Shown here: one piece after another, positions 14,812-32,822 of the stretch
Layout of the letters: each line of letters starts with the position of its first letter
Numbering within the stretch: position 1 is the first letter of the stretch
Source: Oasisia sp. SBJ-2009
Lineage: Eukaryota; Annelida; Polychaeta; Sabellida; Siboglinidae
Length of the DNA: 64,000 nucleotides
Assembly (NCBI GenBank): GCA_964017155.1
Contig: OZ024857.1
Span: forward strand, 28,837,101 to 28,901,100
Direction: 5' to 3'
Translations under genes and position numbers: made by a program
The notes under the pieces: model-generated
The model's input: only the letters and a program-made list of their open reading frames with translations
Told to the model about the DNA's origin: nothing
Databases searched by the model: none

Positions 14812-15266
14812 TATATACATACATACATGCATGCATACATACATACATACATACATACATACATACATACATACATACATACATACATACATACATACAT
14901 ACATACATACATACATACATAAAATAAAGCATATATAATTATATATACAGTATATGCCATTACACGCTGTAGGACTTGGAAGAAATACACGAGGACGACG
15001 AAGACGAGCTGACGTCACAGTTTCAACTGCAACGCTTGAGACTGACGCGGCGATACGGTGACTCACCAGAGCGGCATGACGCCAACAATTCAGCACGCCG
15101 GACAGACAGACAGGACGACGTGGACAGCGTACAGAGTGAGGAGAGCGGCGTGTACACACAGGCGAGCATCGACTCCAAGTGTCCAGACGTTCGCACCAAC
15201 AGAGACAGCGAACAGCGAGGGTTGGATTGGGAATGGGAGAGCGGTCCAATGGGAGATTTTGTATAG
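3766..15266 (+). CDS. SEC14 (CRAL-TRIO) and spectrin-repeat protein, SESTD1/Trio-like, 12 coding exons
   Basis: Exons: 3766-3850, 4414-4634, 6898-7026, 7868-7984, 8544-8704, 9276-9516, 9937-10062, 10511-10705, 11435-11637, 11938-13302, 14371-14455, 14973-15266. Every junction is GT-AG and the phases close to 3222 bases, 1073 residues plus TAG. Residues about 25-185 form a CRAL-TRIO/SEC14 domain: [10 protein letters not shown] near the start and [17 protein letters not shown] (163 on) are the family's signatures, as in Trio, Kalirin, Dbs and SESTD1. Residues about 185-490 are helical with Trp and charged residues spaced as in spectrin repeats (exons 5-9). Residues about 493-1073 are Ser/Arg/His-rich and look disordered, ending in an acidic patch. 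In the family SEC14 binds phosphoinositides and the spectrin part binds protein partners, often near membranes or the cytoskeleton. I find no DH-PH (RhoGEF) module, so SESTD1-like is the better label; orthology is not proven. The start is the only ATG in frame in exon 1 before the domain, but an upstream exon cannot be excluded. Confidence 0.88.
3928..4390. repeat. CA, CATA and CGCA compound microsatellite in intron 1
   Basis: An intron between exons 1 and 2 of the SEC14-spectrin gene is almost wholly simple repeat: CA tracts, a CATA run of about 26 units (about 4007-4112), CACAGTGT units, then CGCA and CA runs up to about 20 bases before the exon 2 acceptor. All long open frames across it, on both strands, are repeat artefacts. 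Confidence 0.95.
4722..4896. repeat. ACT triplet and 9-bp CCGCTACCA array
   Basis: About 16 ACT/CTA triplets change into TGCTACTAC units and then about nine copies of a 9-bp CCGCTACCA unit, an ordered transition from one motif to the next. It lies just after the exon 2 donor in intron 2 of the SEC14-spectrin gene. Poly-Thr, poly-Leu and poly-Val frames here are not genes. Confidence 0.95.
4900..6000. other. Intron 2 sequence, nothing recognised
   Basis: This is AT-rich intronic sequence between exons 2 and 3 of the SEC14-spectrin gene. I find no exon, RNA gene or inverted-repeat element in it. Confidence 0.6.
6021..6386. repeat. CA-rich microsatellite and 11-bp minisatellite
   Basis: CA/CGCA/CACAGA repeats (about 6021-6250) are followed by about ten copies of an 11-bp TATGTGATGTG unit (about 6258-6384), with point changes towards the 5' side. 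Both sit in intron 2 of the SEC14-spectrin gene. Confidence 0.93.
11078..11508 (+). repeat. Tandem duplication that copied the 5' part of exon 9
   Basis: The unit starts CTGGTATTACTGATATGC, continues through a TA tract and TTAAGCATGACTGGTTGGG, and ends inside exon 9 at CCACTGATGTC. Copy one spans about 11078-11283 and copy two about 11284-11508. Apart from TA-tract length I see very few differences: CATGTC versus CATGCC near the start, and CAGACAC versus CAGAGAC in the exon. Copy one carries an acceptor (TTCAG|GTGG at 11209/11210) and 74 bases of exon sequence, but no donor, and its frame soon stops after the breakpoint, so it is a pseudo-exon. Confidence 0.92.
11118..11187. repeat. TA dinucleotide tract
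   Basis: About 70 bases of TA repeat lie in the first copy of the exon 9 duplication. A counterpart lies at about 11322-11411 in the second copy. Confidence 0.95.
13303..14370. other. Intron 10 of the SEC14-spectrin gene, nothing recognised
   Basis: This 1.1-kb intron holds a TA tract (about 13705-13750) and no other feature I can support. Its donor (AAAGAAAG|GTAAGT) and acceptor (GCGTTGCAG) are good matches to consensus. Confidence 0.6.
14720..14924. repeat. TA and CATA microsatellite in intron 11
   Basis: About 78 bases of TA repeat, a short CA run and then about 26 CATA units fill much of the intron between exons 11 and 12. Tyr-Ile and His-Thr frames in it are artefacts. Confidence 0.95.
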
Positions 15267-15434
15267 ACAGAGCTGTGTCACTATCACTCAAACAATGGTT
15301 GATTTACGTTCTGACACAGGACACGGCACACAACTGCCCCAACTGAGCCAATTTCACCAGCAGCGCGTATGTCGGCGAAGAAACATTGATGACGTGCATG
15401 ATTCGTGACGAAGCTATATCTGTCTTCTGGCAGG

Positions 15435-15490
15435 TGTGACGATGAACCCAGCTTGTGTTCGCCCAATTAGCATCATGTCACACTGCAAGG
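15435..15490 (+). other. Possible 3' untranslated or alternative exon
   Basis: A good acceptor (TGTCTTCTGGCAG, ending 15434) and a donor (CTGCAAG|GTAAAT, 15491) frame 56 bases just downstream of the SEC14-spectrin stop codon. Only one of three phases is open through it. It could be a 3' untranslated exon or part of an alternative C-terminus. Transcript data would be needed to decide. Confidence 0.25.
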
Positions 15491-15499
15491 TAAATATTG

Positions 15500-18400
15500 T
15501 TTTCGCATCACACCTGTGCAGCAGAAATCCTCACAGCATTCCCCATCGCTGTTGACACGGTATAACAACAGTGACTGTATCGTGTCTGGTGGTGTGTTAT
15601 AGGATACATAGACATCTACACTTAAAGACTAAGCGCCTATGCTCTTAGGTATTTGTGTATAACCATGACCCAACTTGATTTTGCCGTTATGAGTATGTTA
15701 ATAAGTAAGATTAATAACTCGTAGCTTTAAGACCACAATTTCACAAAATCGCAGGCATATTTACGTTGTAATACATCGCGTCGTAGCGCATTTTTTAGAC
15801 CCAAATACTGCATCGGTTTGGGCAAGTCTGCACCGCTGCGGCCGTGCGTTACTGTACTTGAAATGAACGCTAAGCAGCAAAACAAACATTTGGCGACACT
15901 TGCAGACAATATTAATACGCCATAAAACTAAAGAAGTAGTAAATGGGGCTAACATATCACGTTTAGCATGCCTGTGATGGATTTATTTGTATACCAGTTA
16001 CTTTTTTCTAGAACATATGACATACATGTGGCACACAAAATTCTAGCCAAAGTAAGTTAACATGGTATTCGAATCATTCTGAAGTTGTTACGCGCTGTGT
16101 CTCTTTTCAATCATGTCCTCACAAACATGCCCCTCTCTCTGTATTTGTTTATCTCGCTCTGTAAATGTTTTTGTTTTGTAGGAAGCATGCCGGTCTGCAT
16201 CATGGAAAAGAGGAAAGAAGAGATAAAAAAACACCATATATGTCAACCTTACAAAATTTGGACTTCCATCTTTATTAGTTTTAGATACGGTAGCCTCTTT
16301 GGTGTGAATGATGACGGCATGCAATGGGGTTGAACAGTAAACCCACTTGGCCTCCAACTGTGCACTTGTTGTAAGTTCTCTCATCATTCCAAGAACAGCA
16401 CTGACACACGTAGACGTTACACTTCCACTTATTTACACAGTGTCGTACCACGTGTGACAAAGAACTACTGATGTGAACCCTTTGGTAACACATTCAAACT
16501 ATTTTTCTAGTCATTTCGTAAAATAAGTTTATGATTTATAGCTTACCGTGTGTGCGTGCGTGCGTATTTTCGGTACAACAGATGTCATGTTTGGCAGTTC
16601 TTCAAGACCACGCGAAACAGGTAAATCCAAAACTGCATAACCATCCTCAGTTAAGGGAGGAAGTATGTCTACCTCATAATAAAAGTGATTTATTTTCACT
16701 GGATCGGGTGACGCTTGTTTTATCTTTAATTATATTCTATATTACAATAATGAGGTACCTTGGTAAATATTTCTGGTCTAGGTACACGTGGCTTCTGTAA
16801 CCATCTGTTTGCACCACACACGTGCGTGCGTGCGTACGTGCGTGCGTGCGTGCGCACACACACAAATAATGGGCATATTTCCATAATATCAAAACACAAT
16901 TAAACTGTGTTATTGTGAACAGAATATAAGTAAATCAGCTACTACTAAATAATCACCATCGTGATAAAATATAATAATAAAGTATAACAACCAAATAACT
17001 GCTCCATTGCTTTGTATATTTGGCGAAGACCAACATTGCAATTTAATTGGGGCTACATCCAACCAACATTAAAGTTACGGTTGTCCAGAATTAACCCGGT
17101 CCCCGGTGGCATGGGACGAGCCATTGCAACAGAAAGCCAGACTCTCGTCTGTGCGACAATTTCTCTCAGCCATTTGTACCACGGTCAAAGAGCCGTAGCC
17201 TTAAATAGTCCACCAATGGAGGTACTACGTCTTCAAAGGCAGTCTCATGTAAAGGTTACCAACAGGCCGCTTGCTCGTCGCAGTGACGACATGACATCCA
17301 CGGCACAACAAACTTTACAAAGTCTACATTAAACCAATGCGGCAGCGGAGACATGTCAAACGAAGACCCGCAAGCCGTATCATCTAATAGAGTGCGTTTA
17401 CCTTAGCCTAGACTAACCCATACAGGTCAAGAATAAGGCTCCCGGGTTACATCAGTAAAGGCACGCAGCGCATACGAACGTCGTATTATTTTACAGCGAC
17501 CGACATTGTAGAGTTTGCTTCGTTTCACTTGATGTCATATTATATACACTATGTTATACCGATAATACCGAGAGGCGCATCCAACGTCAGTATCTGTGAC
17601 GTGAAACGTTGGATGTTATTACGTCACGCTTTCACGCTGATTTCGTAATAATTTATTGGTAAACGAGTAAGCAACAAGATTCAACGAATTGTGTCGTATT
17701 CCCACTCCTTCTCTCTCGTCATTGAACACGGATTGTCATTCCAGTTTCATGCTCTTTCCTAATATAATGAAACATATCTTAACTGAAGCTTTATACACTT
17801 CGTAGTCCTCCTATACGGCAGAATCAATCGAGTAATCCGGTGCGATTAGAAGTCCACATGCTTCTTTTCTGAAACTTTGTAATTTTGTTCAGCTTAAATA
17901 GAGGTGCACAATTTTAATTGGCATTAGAAAGTACGTGAAACGTGTGCTCATCAAAACTAAGCATTTTAATGTATGAACATTTCCAAAACAAACTGTGTTT
18001 TATAATAAACGTGATGGCTAGGCCTGCAGATTATGGGTTGGTAAAAAGTCTTACCAATGTAAATGGAAATGTCCATAGTTATTATAACTATAATAATATG
18101 CAAAGGTTATGACCTATTTATTACGTCTTGAGATGTGTCTCTCAAAATTAATGTCGACCAGAAAAAGTGCGTTATAAAAAAGAAAAGGTTAATAGTGAAC
18201 GAAGCCGAGGTCTAATGAAAACGAGTGTACTTGGTCTAAATGATTGCCTACGTTCACGGTTTACAAAGCATCATTAGGAAAACATAGTATCCACTTTCGT
18301 TCCGTAACACTTTACATGATCTATTTATCAGCTACAGTTGGTACAATCGTATCTGTTATTGTGAAGTTGTGAACCGTTTTTATGTATTCTGTCCTTCCAC

Positions 18401-19370
18401 TTCATCACACTGTAGACGCGTTTGTGTGTCCAGTGTGTGAAGAACACAAATCCATGCATCCAGCTGACCGCATGTGCCACTACATTATTTTTGACAGTGG
18501 GTAAGTAAAAACTCATACGAGCAACACCGAAATAATATAATTTATTGGCATCAAAAATACAATAGTTTTATCGCTGTCGTGCAGGCCTGCGCATCCGAAC
18601 AGATACGGCGCGTGCGTGATCTCGTCTGTGCGAGACTGGAGACGCGAGAGTGCGGTGGCTTACGTTTTCAGTTCGCCGCAGCCCTGCCATCGCCTTCGTT
18701 TTAACCCTGTCGCAGACGTTCAAGTCACTAACTCAAACTATGATACACAGTCGATTTAGACAAAGCGTATAATTATGGTATATCACATACGCAAACACAT
18801 CTACGCCTGCATTCACAAACAGACACATACATATATGCAAACATACATACATTAAGTCATTATGTCATCGGCATCCTGGCGGGGGACAAGGCGCGCACTT
18901 GCCCCGTAGAACTGGACCTGAAATTTGTTAGACGTATATTAGTTAGTCAAACTGTAATAATAATTATGTTATATTTTAGGTTTGATATAATATGTTTTAC
19001 ATTTTATAATAATTATGAAATATCATCAACAGCTTGTCCGAAATCAGAAATAAAGCTATGCCACGGTTGGACAATCATGTGTTTGGCAGAACCCATTTCT
19101 GTAGCTGAGGTACGGAGAACAGCCAGTCTACACTATACTGATAAATGCCAAGGAACATATGTTCCTTGTATAGGTTTATAAAACTACAGGCCCATGCCTT
19201 GTTAAAAAAATCACTGCACTTTTATGCCACACTTTTCTATGCCCCTTGTGGATTGTTTGTCTTGAAACATTGCCCAGCAATTCGTCAGTGGATGATGGGA
19301 AGTCAGTGAGAACTTTACTATTGCCTTGTGTGAAAACGAATGCCAGTTAGTTGGTGGTATTCGGTAAATT
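15500..19370. other. Intergenic stretch between convergent genes, no gene recognised
   Basis: The region lies between the 3' end of the + strand SEC14-spectrin gene and the 3' end of the predicted - strand gene. A GC-rich patch at about 18580-18735 has an open frame after an AG but no start codon or donor, and I cannot assign it. A TGCG run lies near 16823-16853, and a 10-bp inverted repeat (CATCCAACGT/ACGTTGGATG) at about 17578-17616. Other frames here look random. Confidence 0.5.
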
Positions 19371-19377
19371 CTGGCGA

Positions 19378-19578
<201 letters not shown>

Positions 19579-19767
19579 TTATTAGCTCGGTAAGTTATGG
19601 CGTTCAGTTGGAGCAGGAATGTCATAATCCGGTGAACTATTACGAAATATAATTATACAAAATTTCTCCTGTTAAAGAATTATATATGGACTTCAACAAA
19701 ACAAATGTGGCAAGTCTTATAGTCATATAAACCCTGCTGACAGAATTCACAGGAAGTGCGTACCGTA

Positions 19768-25933
<6,166 letters not shown>

Positions 25934-28022
25934 CTTATGGCGTAGACTCTAACCATTTTGTTGATAGAAATCCCCAACTCTTATGAAATTGAACCTTCGC
26001 GTACGATTCTGATTGGAGCAGTATTGGTCAAGATGCTTACGCAACCAAAGGGTATTCAAGGACGTACGAGAAATAATTAGTAGAAGTTATCACTAGTAGA
26101 AGTTATCTAGCACTAGGACAGGCCTTAATTCTTATCAACAAAACGCAGGAAACAAAATTGATAAGGATTTTGAGATTATGAGAAGTCGTAAACTGTTGAT
26201 GTAGGAAACAGAAGGAACTGATATCCCAAGAGAAACGGCAGAAACAAATTGACAACAAAGTAAATGAAAATGGAAATTCGTTTTGCAATTTAAAAGTTTA
26301 TGCAGACATTACAGAAGGCAAACGACCGGAAGAATGTATAACAATTAATTTTAGATAATTTACTCTATGTGAAGTCTGCGCGAACCCACTCTGGCATGTC
26401 TGGAAAACGTTACAATGTTTTAGCCTGTTGTAAGAGTGTATACATCTTCACGTGCATGTGCGTCGACCATTGGCAATTGTCAACAACTTTAATCTTGTTA
26501 TATTTTTCTGTATAACATTGGCAAATGGTTTTTAAGTCACCTAAATAGTTTTAAAACTTAAAAACCCATTTTGCAATTTTTTATTTGTTCCCATAGTGAT
26601 TTAGAGGCCATTTTAAATTTTTGTCCGCCAAATTTCATTCCCCCTTACGTTAACTAACTGGTTCACCTACGCTAGACCAGAGCAGTAATTGTGATGTGTT
26701 AATCGTGTTATGGAACAAGGATTTAAAATATAACAGGTTTTTTAATTCTCTGACTTTCACCGGCAAAGTGTCACACTGCTTCTGCTTGTAATTATCCTTG
26801 GGAAAACATAGCTGTTTTGGGGCAATTTGGGGAAATCACGATTATTACAACCAAAAACAAAGTCCTATCTCTTAACATAGAAAAAATGGACTTCCTGTCC
26901 CCAAGTGCCCCCAACCTCGTTTTCGAGCGCTAGACTTACATGGATAGCTTGGTGGATATACAACAATTTACACTTGACCTTCACTAGCATTCATATATCC
27001 GCCATATTTAAAGATGGAGGTTTTTATGTAAATTATTATTTACAAAAATACTTTTGACCTTTACTGACTTTCAAATATCCGCCATTTTAATATCCGCCAT
27101 TTCTAAAGATGGCTCACAAGAAAATATATTATTTTCACAGCTTAGTTGATGTCAAAATGTATTTTTTAGAATTAAGCGTTGCTATGTTGTATTATATTTG
27201 AATTTCTACAGCATACGAATATCTACCATTTTTATAGATGGCACCCATCAAACTCTCTTATTTCAAAACTTAAGAGCCTATTATATTCCGTGTCTTAAGA
27301 CTACCTATCTTCGAATCTTGAAGCCAATGAGAAAATATAGGTGTTTAGGCAACGTTTTTTAAAGATGTTATCTATATATTCTATAAAACGGACAGAGCCT
27401 ATTCAAATATTAAAAACAAACAATCCATACTGTGATCTCACAAGCTGTTCATCCACCCACCCCCGACATCCATGCTGGCTTTTATGCACCGATACTGCCC
27501 TGTGCAACCTTTTATGCAGTCACACTTGATGATCATCCGATATGCGCCAAGATGAGAACGATTTTTTTATCCACAGCTGCATTGCGTTAGCTACAAAACT
27601 GACCGATATATGATACTGGAGCTGGTGTTTCGTTGCTTTTCACTGACAGCAGTCGGCCACTTTGCTGCTGCTATCTAAGCTGCACAGAGATTTGAGGATG
27701 AGTGGGTTTAAAACTACGTCCCGTGAACAAACACTCGACTGTACATGTGCTCGCTTTATATGCTCCAACCTTAATTAGTTGGTATAATCGTTGTTCATTG
27801 TTCAGTAGTAAGAACAATTACTAAGAGAGGTCCTTCACATGGGTAATGTAGAGCCATCTAGGACATAATGGTGTGCACAAGAACTCTTCACAGCCCTTGA
27901 CCACGTACTTCAGCAGATGATTCTGCTCCATCTGCAAATCCAGCCAGTGCGCAGCAAGTACAGTTCAGCTTGAAACCTTGATGGAAGAATTTAAATGCTG
28001 CGAAGCTGGTAATAGTAGTAGC

Positions 28023-28090
28023 CAGGGGCGTCGATCCAGTTTTAAAAGTGGGGGGACGGGGGACCAATTTATATACACATATATGTATGC

Positions 28091-28177
<87 letters not shown>

Positions 28178-29637
28178 GACCTGAAATACACGTAACTATT
28201 TTTTTGTAAAAATAAAACATAATTCATTGTTGGTCTGGTTCTAATTCTAAATAAACTAAAAAAAGCCTTTATGTTATGCTATTTATAATAGTTATGTTGG
28301 CAACATATATTTGAAGAGGGGCCATGGCCCACCGCAATAATTGAACATTTGGGGGGTAGACTTTGGATCCAACACTGCTTATCTGATTCACAGAGTGACA
28401 AGACGCAGAGCTTACAGGGGTGCCTGTATAGGAATTCCCAATCCCACCTTTTGGCAAAGAAAGAAAAAGTGCATAAATCCGGTGGTTACGCCGTAGGCGA
28501 TATAAATATCGACCAGGGCGACCAGGCTGCAATCCGAGGGGTGACAGGGCAAGCAAAAATTAATAACCTTTAATGTGCTTGATGGCTAATGCCTATTAAT
28601 ATATCAACACAAGGGTGCAAACTGACAGAGCCCGGCGTGATGACAATTTACTGGACTAAGATCAAGTTGCGGGCCAACCAAGCAATTTATCTAGTGATTT
28701 TCCACTAGGTAATGGAAAGTTTATATCTTATTATTAATTTTACTAGTAGATCGATGTAGAGTTTTTAAGAGAGGGGAGTGATCAGTCTCGCTATATATGC
28801 CTATAAATTTGTTTTATGAACTGAAAAAGTATGAGGACATTTTCTATGCTGACCCCCTCAAGCCGTGGGGTGGTCAGCGCCCCCCTCGTCCCCCACTGAT
28901 CGACGCCCATGCTGTGCCTGTGTTGAACTTCCAAATCCAACATTTTGGCAAAGAAATTTTTCGTCACTCAAATGGGAATAAGTTACACAAAGTGCAAGAA
29001 TCCGCCGCTTCTGCCGTAGGCGATAAGCATCAAGCAGGCGAGGGGTGAAAGTGCAACACAAATTTCATCATTTAAAATGTATTTGATGGCTAGAGCCTAT
29101 TAATAATATCAACACAAGGTTGATAGAGCCAGGCAGCGGCTTACATTTTTTCGGTAGTTCTAAATAAACTTTCCGATTGGCCTTTCTGCGTATGCGCGAC
29201 AAATTAAAAATCATCAGTGTGCAGCTAAATAACAAAGCAGTTTTGGTATAAATGCCACGGGCTGTTCGATAACTCTCCTGTAATGACTACTTTGAAGAGT
29301 TGTCTAATATTTCGTTCAATACATTACAATATTACGTTTGTTTAAATAACTAGCACGGATTATGGCGCACTAACAGCAAAACATGCCTCAAAATAAAATA
29401 TGTTTGCCTCGTGTTCATTTGCGATAAATAACTTTGCTGAAATTCATATCGCGAGTTTATTGTCTAGCTAGTCCTATGTAGCAGCTTTTAACAGAGAGGA
29501 GTGTTCAGTCAGGCTATATGCCTCGCAATTTTTCTGACCTGAAAAGTAGGGGGGACAATTCCTATGCTGTCCCCCCACCCTGAAAAGTGGGGGGGGGGGG
29601 CGCGTCCCCCCCCGTCCCCCACCGATCGACGCCCGTG
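28023..29637. mobile_element. hAT-like non-autonomous element, internally duplicated
   Basis: The ends are inverted: CAGGGGCGTCGATC at 28023 and GATCGACGCCCGTG ending 29637. They are flanked by 8-bp GTAGTAGC (28015-28022) and GTAGTGGC (29638-29645), seven of eight identical. A CAGGG terminus with an 8-bp target duplication fits the hAT superfamily. A third end-like sequence (CCCACTGATCGACGCCC) lies at about 28896-28912. The interior before it (28350-28640) resembles the interior after it (28915-29130): TTTTGGCAAAGAAA, GCCGTAGGCGATA and CTATTAATA-ATCAACACAAGG occur in both. So the element holds two copies in tandem sharing one outer pair of ends. No transposase frame is present. Confidence 0.75.
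28096..28178. repeat. TA then CA microsatellite
   Basis: About 70 bases of TA followed by a short CA run lie just inside the left end of the hAT-like element. Confidence 0.95.
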
Positions 29638-31089
29638 GTAGTGGCACCCGGCCAGCGGAGAGCCAAAAGCAGGACACCAGTGTCATGGGAGAATATAGGT
29701 AAACTGTGGGTCTGTTTCTGGAACTACCACAGAATGTTGAATCGTGCGACTGTCTGTTACTTCGTGTATGGTCACACCTGTATGCACAGGACAGTCGGAG
29801 TTTGTCTTGTCTCTATTGCGTGTCATGGTCTCTAGGCACTCCGTAGTTCTCCTGTCGAAAACATTTTGAGCCAGGTGTAGAGGTATGATGCACGTTGAAT
29901 CGTCTGCTACTTTACATCGTATTCCCTTGGAATTGATTCTGCACAGTGTTTCTTCTTTCAAAGAGGATATTTTCGTATAATAGCCTTCACATGGTCATGA
30001 GTTCGAGCGGATTAGATTAACATATGATTTGTCAAGGTCTTTGTTGTTACTGAAGTTCTTGACTGCCACCAACGCCCTGCAAGATTTCATTCCATCGACT
30101 CTGAAACAGCATATCTCTTGTGTGGGATTTGTGTAGTAGCTTATTGAGTTGTGCCACTTTTGGCCTAGCTGCATAAGATTCTCCAGCAACTGTTCTTTTG
30201 TCAATTTGGGATTGGGACATTTCAATATAGATTCAAGGCTTTGGCATAGTTTTAATAATAATAATAATAATACGTTATTTGATATAGCGAAATAAATAAA
30301 CCAATGTTTGAATTGCATGGCTATGTCCGTTTTATATAATATCTAAATGTCATCTTTAAAATGTTGCCTTCAAAAATCTATCCTATCACATTAGCCATCA
30401 AGGTTCGACGATGCCTAGATATTAAGATACAGGGATAACAGGCTCTCTTTAGATATGACAACAATACGGTTTGATAGGGCCATCTTTAAAATGTCGGAGA
30501 AATCAAAGTTATTGCACATCACATCATTGCTTCTAAAAATTACATATTTTATTGACATCAACTTTGTGTCTACATTGTGTCTCTAGATTAAGTAACCCTT
30601 TAAATATGGATAAATGGGTTAGCCGGACGCCATTCGGACGCCATCTTTAAAAATAGCGGATATATGAATGTCAATGAAACTCAGATTTAAATTGTTTTAT
30701 ATCGCTATCCACGGAGCTATTCAATATCATCAAGATTGCTGTTCAGTGTGACGTAGTTTTTGAGACATTGTGACATTATATTGACGACCGCCATCTTTAA
30801 AAATGGCGGAGGTGATAGCCGGAGAATTCAAAACAAATATATTTGAAATCTTTGTCCCATAACGCATATTTATTATATCAACACGCCACAATTATTGCTC
30901 TAGATAAAAAAAGTTATTAACGTAGCGGCAAATTAAATTGTGCAGCCATATTTAAAATGGCTGCTAAATTACTATGGGACCGAATAGAAAATGGCAACAT
31001 CGTTTTTTTTTAGTTCTAAATAGTATTTAATTTAAAGCCATCTCCCAAGATTATAGCAAAAAATGCTTCCTTTACATTTGACGACATAT

Positions 31090-32540
31090 ATACTAGTGGG
31101 CGATCGAGGATGTGTGTCTACACAAGATTATGCGTGTGCGCGTGCGCGAGGGTGCATGCGTGCATGCGTGCATGCGTATGCAATATAAATATAATAATAC
31201 AAAAAGCGCGGTGGCAGTTTTATATGTAATTTTTCGTAATTATCACTATACTACCAAGACAATAGACAAAACTAGCTCTCTTACTTGAATTTATGGATCA
31301 GCACTGTCGCAATTTGCCTACGACGCTACGTCGTAAAGAAAATTATGCGCATGACACAATCAAATTAAATATTCTCAACTATAGTTGTCCCTTTATTTGA
31401 TCTAAGAAAATGTGTTAATTTAATTTGCTTGATAAAGGTGTGAAGGTAATCAAATAAAGAAATCGCTGAGTTTATTTGACCAGGCCATATAATTAATTAG
31501 GCCATACCAAATTAATTAATTGCTCCGTGTTTTATGACATCTATATAATGTATGTTTAAATGTTTGTTTAATGATGTATGCGTGTGCACATTTGTGTGTA
31601 ACTGAAGATGTATACCGGGTGCAGTGAACGGTATGCTGTGCCATTATTTCTAACTAACTAGGCCCTATGATCAGTTTCAAATATAGACGCCGCAAGCTTA
31701 AAATGTTAATCACTCTAATGTTATATAGATTGTATTGCCTACAAATAAATTAGTCATCCATAGTAAACTATTATTATAAGTATCGTTTTTTAGATTATAG
31801 ACATTCTTTTTTATGAAATCTAAATTATAATAACACAACTTAATATCTTTCTACAATATAATTCTAAAGAAAATCGTCAATAGCAGCTATAGGCCTATAA
31901 CTATGCATGCATGGTCCACATATGCATGCGTTTTTTAGTATTCTGTATAATTTCCATATCATTTTATGGTCACATGTTTTATGGAAACATCTACATGGTT
32001 CTACAAATATGATGTATAGATAATGTTCCGCAAAAAATCGTATAGAATGACGTGTGCCATTCTGTTGCATTTAGATCTTCCTTAACCTAGGTTTTCTATA
32101 CATCTAGATACCATGGATGCATAATTTTGCGAATATAATGAAACTTCATTTATTAAAACGATATAAATGACATTAACATTTTATTCAGCATGATATGCCT
32201 TGAATACATTACTGCTGTTATTTGTCGATGTTGTTTCCTCAGTTATTTCAGCTGTTGTTGTTGTTTTTAGAAACGGACACACCCACTTTAACATGTAGGC
32301 CTATATTATATACTTCTCATACAAACAAATGACTGACTACTACTTTGTAAAACACTTGTCGAAGTAAAAGTATGCATGAAAATGTAAATGTACTTCTTAT
32401 TTTTGGATTAATGTTCCACGTATATTTTGTCATACCTGAAACTTCGCGTACGGGATTTATGTGTGTTGTCTACTTATGCATCGCACTCGTGTTTCATGTC
32501 AAAACATCGTGGTTTACGAGGTGACTCGGTTGTGACGTCG
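31090..32540. other. Intergenic stretch, nothing recognised
   Basis: This AT-rich region separates the inverted-repeat element from the Pur-alpha promoter area. A short inverted repeat (CTTTATTTGAT / ATCAAATAAAG) lies at about 31391-31465. I see no gene. Confidence 0.5.
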
Positions 32541-32822
32541 CTCAACCAACCAATCACGTAGTGCGGTCCAAATATTTCTATACTCTCGAAACCAAATACG
32601 TTTTTGGTATTTGGACTTCAAACTAACTAATTTCCAACATATAAGCATGTTGTCTTAGATAGAAACCGAACAATGCAAATTCCACTCAAATGCGTAACCA
32701 TAGACTTTGATAAGTGTCCATTTGTTATCATGCAAATTGATAAGCAAATGGTTTTTGCCTTTATGAATAATTAATGAACGTCAGAAGGAGGCTGGAGATT
32801 GCTTTGGAGGAAGGGCAGAACC
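32525..32822 (+). promoter_or_regulatory. Candidate promoter of the Pur-alpha gene
   Basis: Upstream of the Pur start codon are a CRE-like TGACGTCG (about 32532) and a CCAAT box (AACCAATCACG, about 32547), about 280 bases before the ATG. The position fits a core promoter, but there is no experimental support and no clear TATA box. Confidence 0.35.

Larger units (their letters stand above)
27900..30320 (-). pseudogene. Broken - strand ORF of the inverted-repeat element
   Basis: Reading - strand frames from 30320 down, a Cys- and Lys-containing protein is visible in pieces (about 30318-29995 and 29961-29683), with a stop between them. A change of frame gives SHDTGVLLLALRW (about 29670) just before the hAT-like insertion. 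On the other side of that insertion the same frame continues as ITSFAAFKFFHQGFK (about 28007 down). The pattern HDTGVLLLAL followed by TS..AFKFF..G.K resembles the DTDVL.LAL ... TGCDTTS.F.G.GK signature of large uncharacterised proteins common in repeats of marine invertebrates. That likeness is from memory of the motif; the family is not assigned. Confidence 0.45.
26490..31085. mobile_element. Old element with long diverged terminal inverted repeats
   Basis: The left arm (about 26490-27270) and right arm (about 30440-31085) are inverted copies of each other. Matching pairs include CCCATAGTGATTTAG (about 26592) against CCCATAGTAATTTAG on the other strand (about 30977), GACCTTCACTAGCATTCATA with CATTCATATATCCGC at 26988 against the same block inverted at 30655, and AGTTGATGTCAA at 27143 against 30557. 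A short ATCCGCC-ATTTTTAAAGATGG motif recurs several times per arm. The interior holds pieces of a - strand open frame and a younger hAT-like insertion. No intact transposase is visible and target-site duplications cannot be defined, so the superfamily is open. Confidence 0.75.

Noticed and set aside
17012..17332. 106-codon + frame between the convergent genes
   Set aside because: No domain, no splice context and no start-site support; composition looks random.
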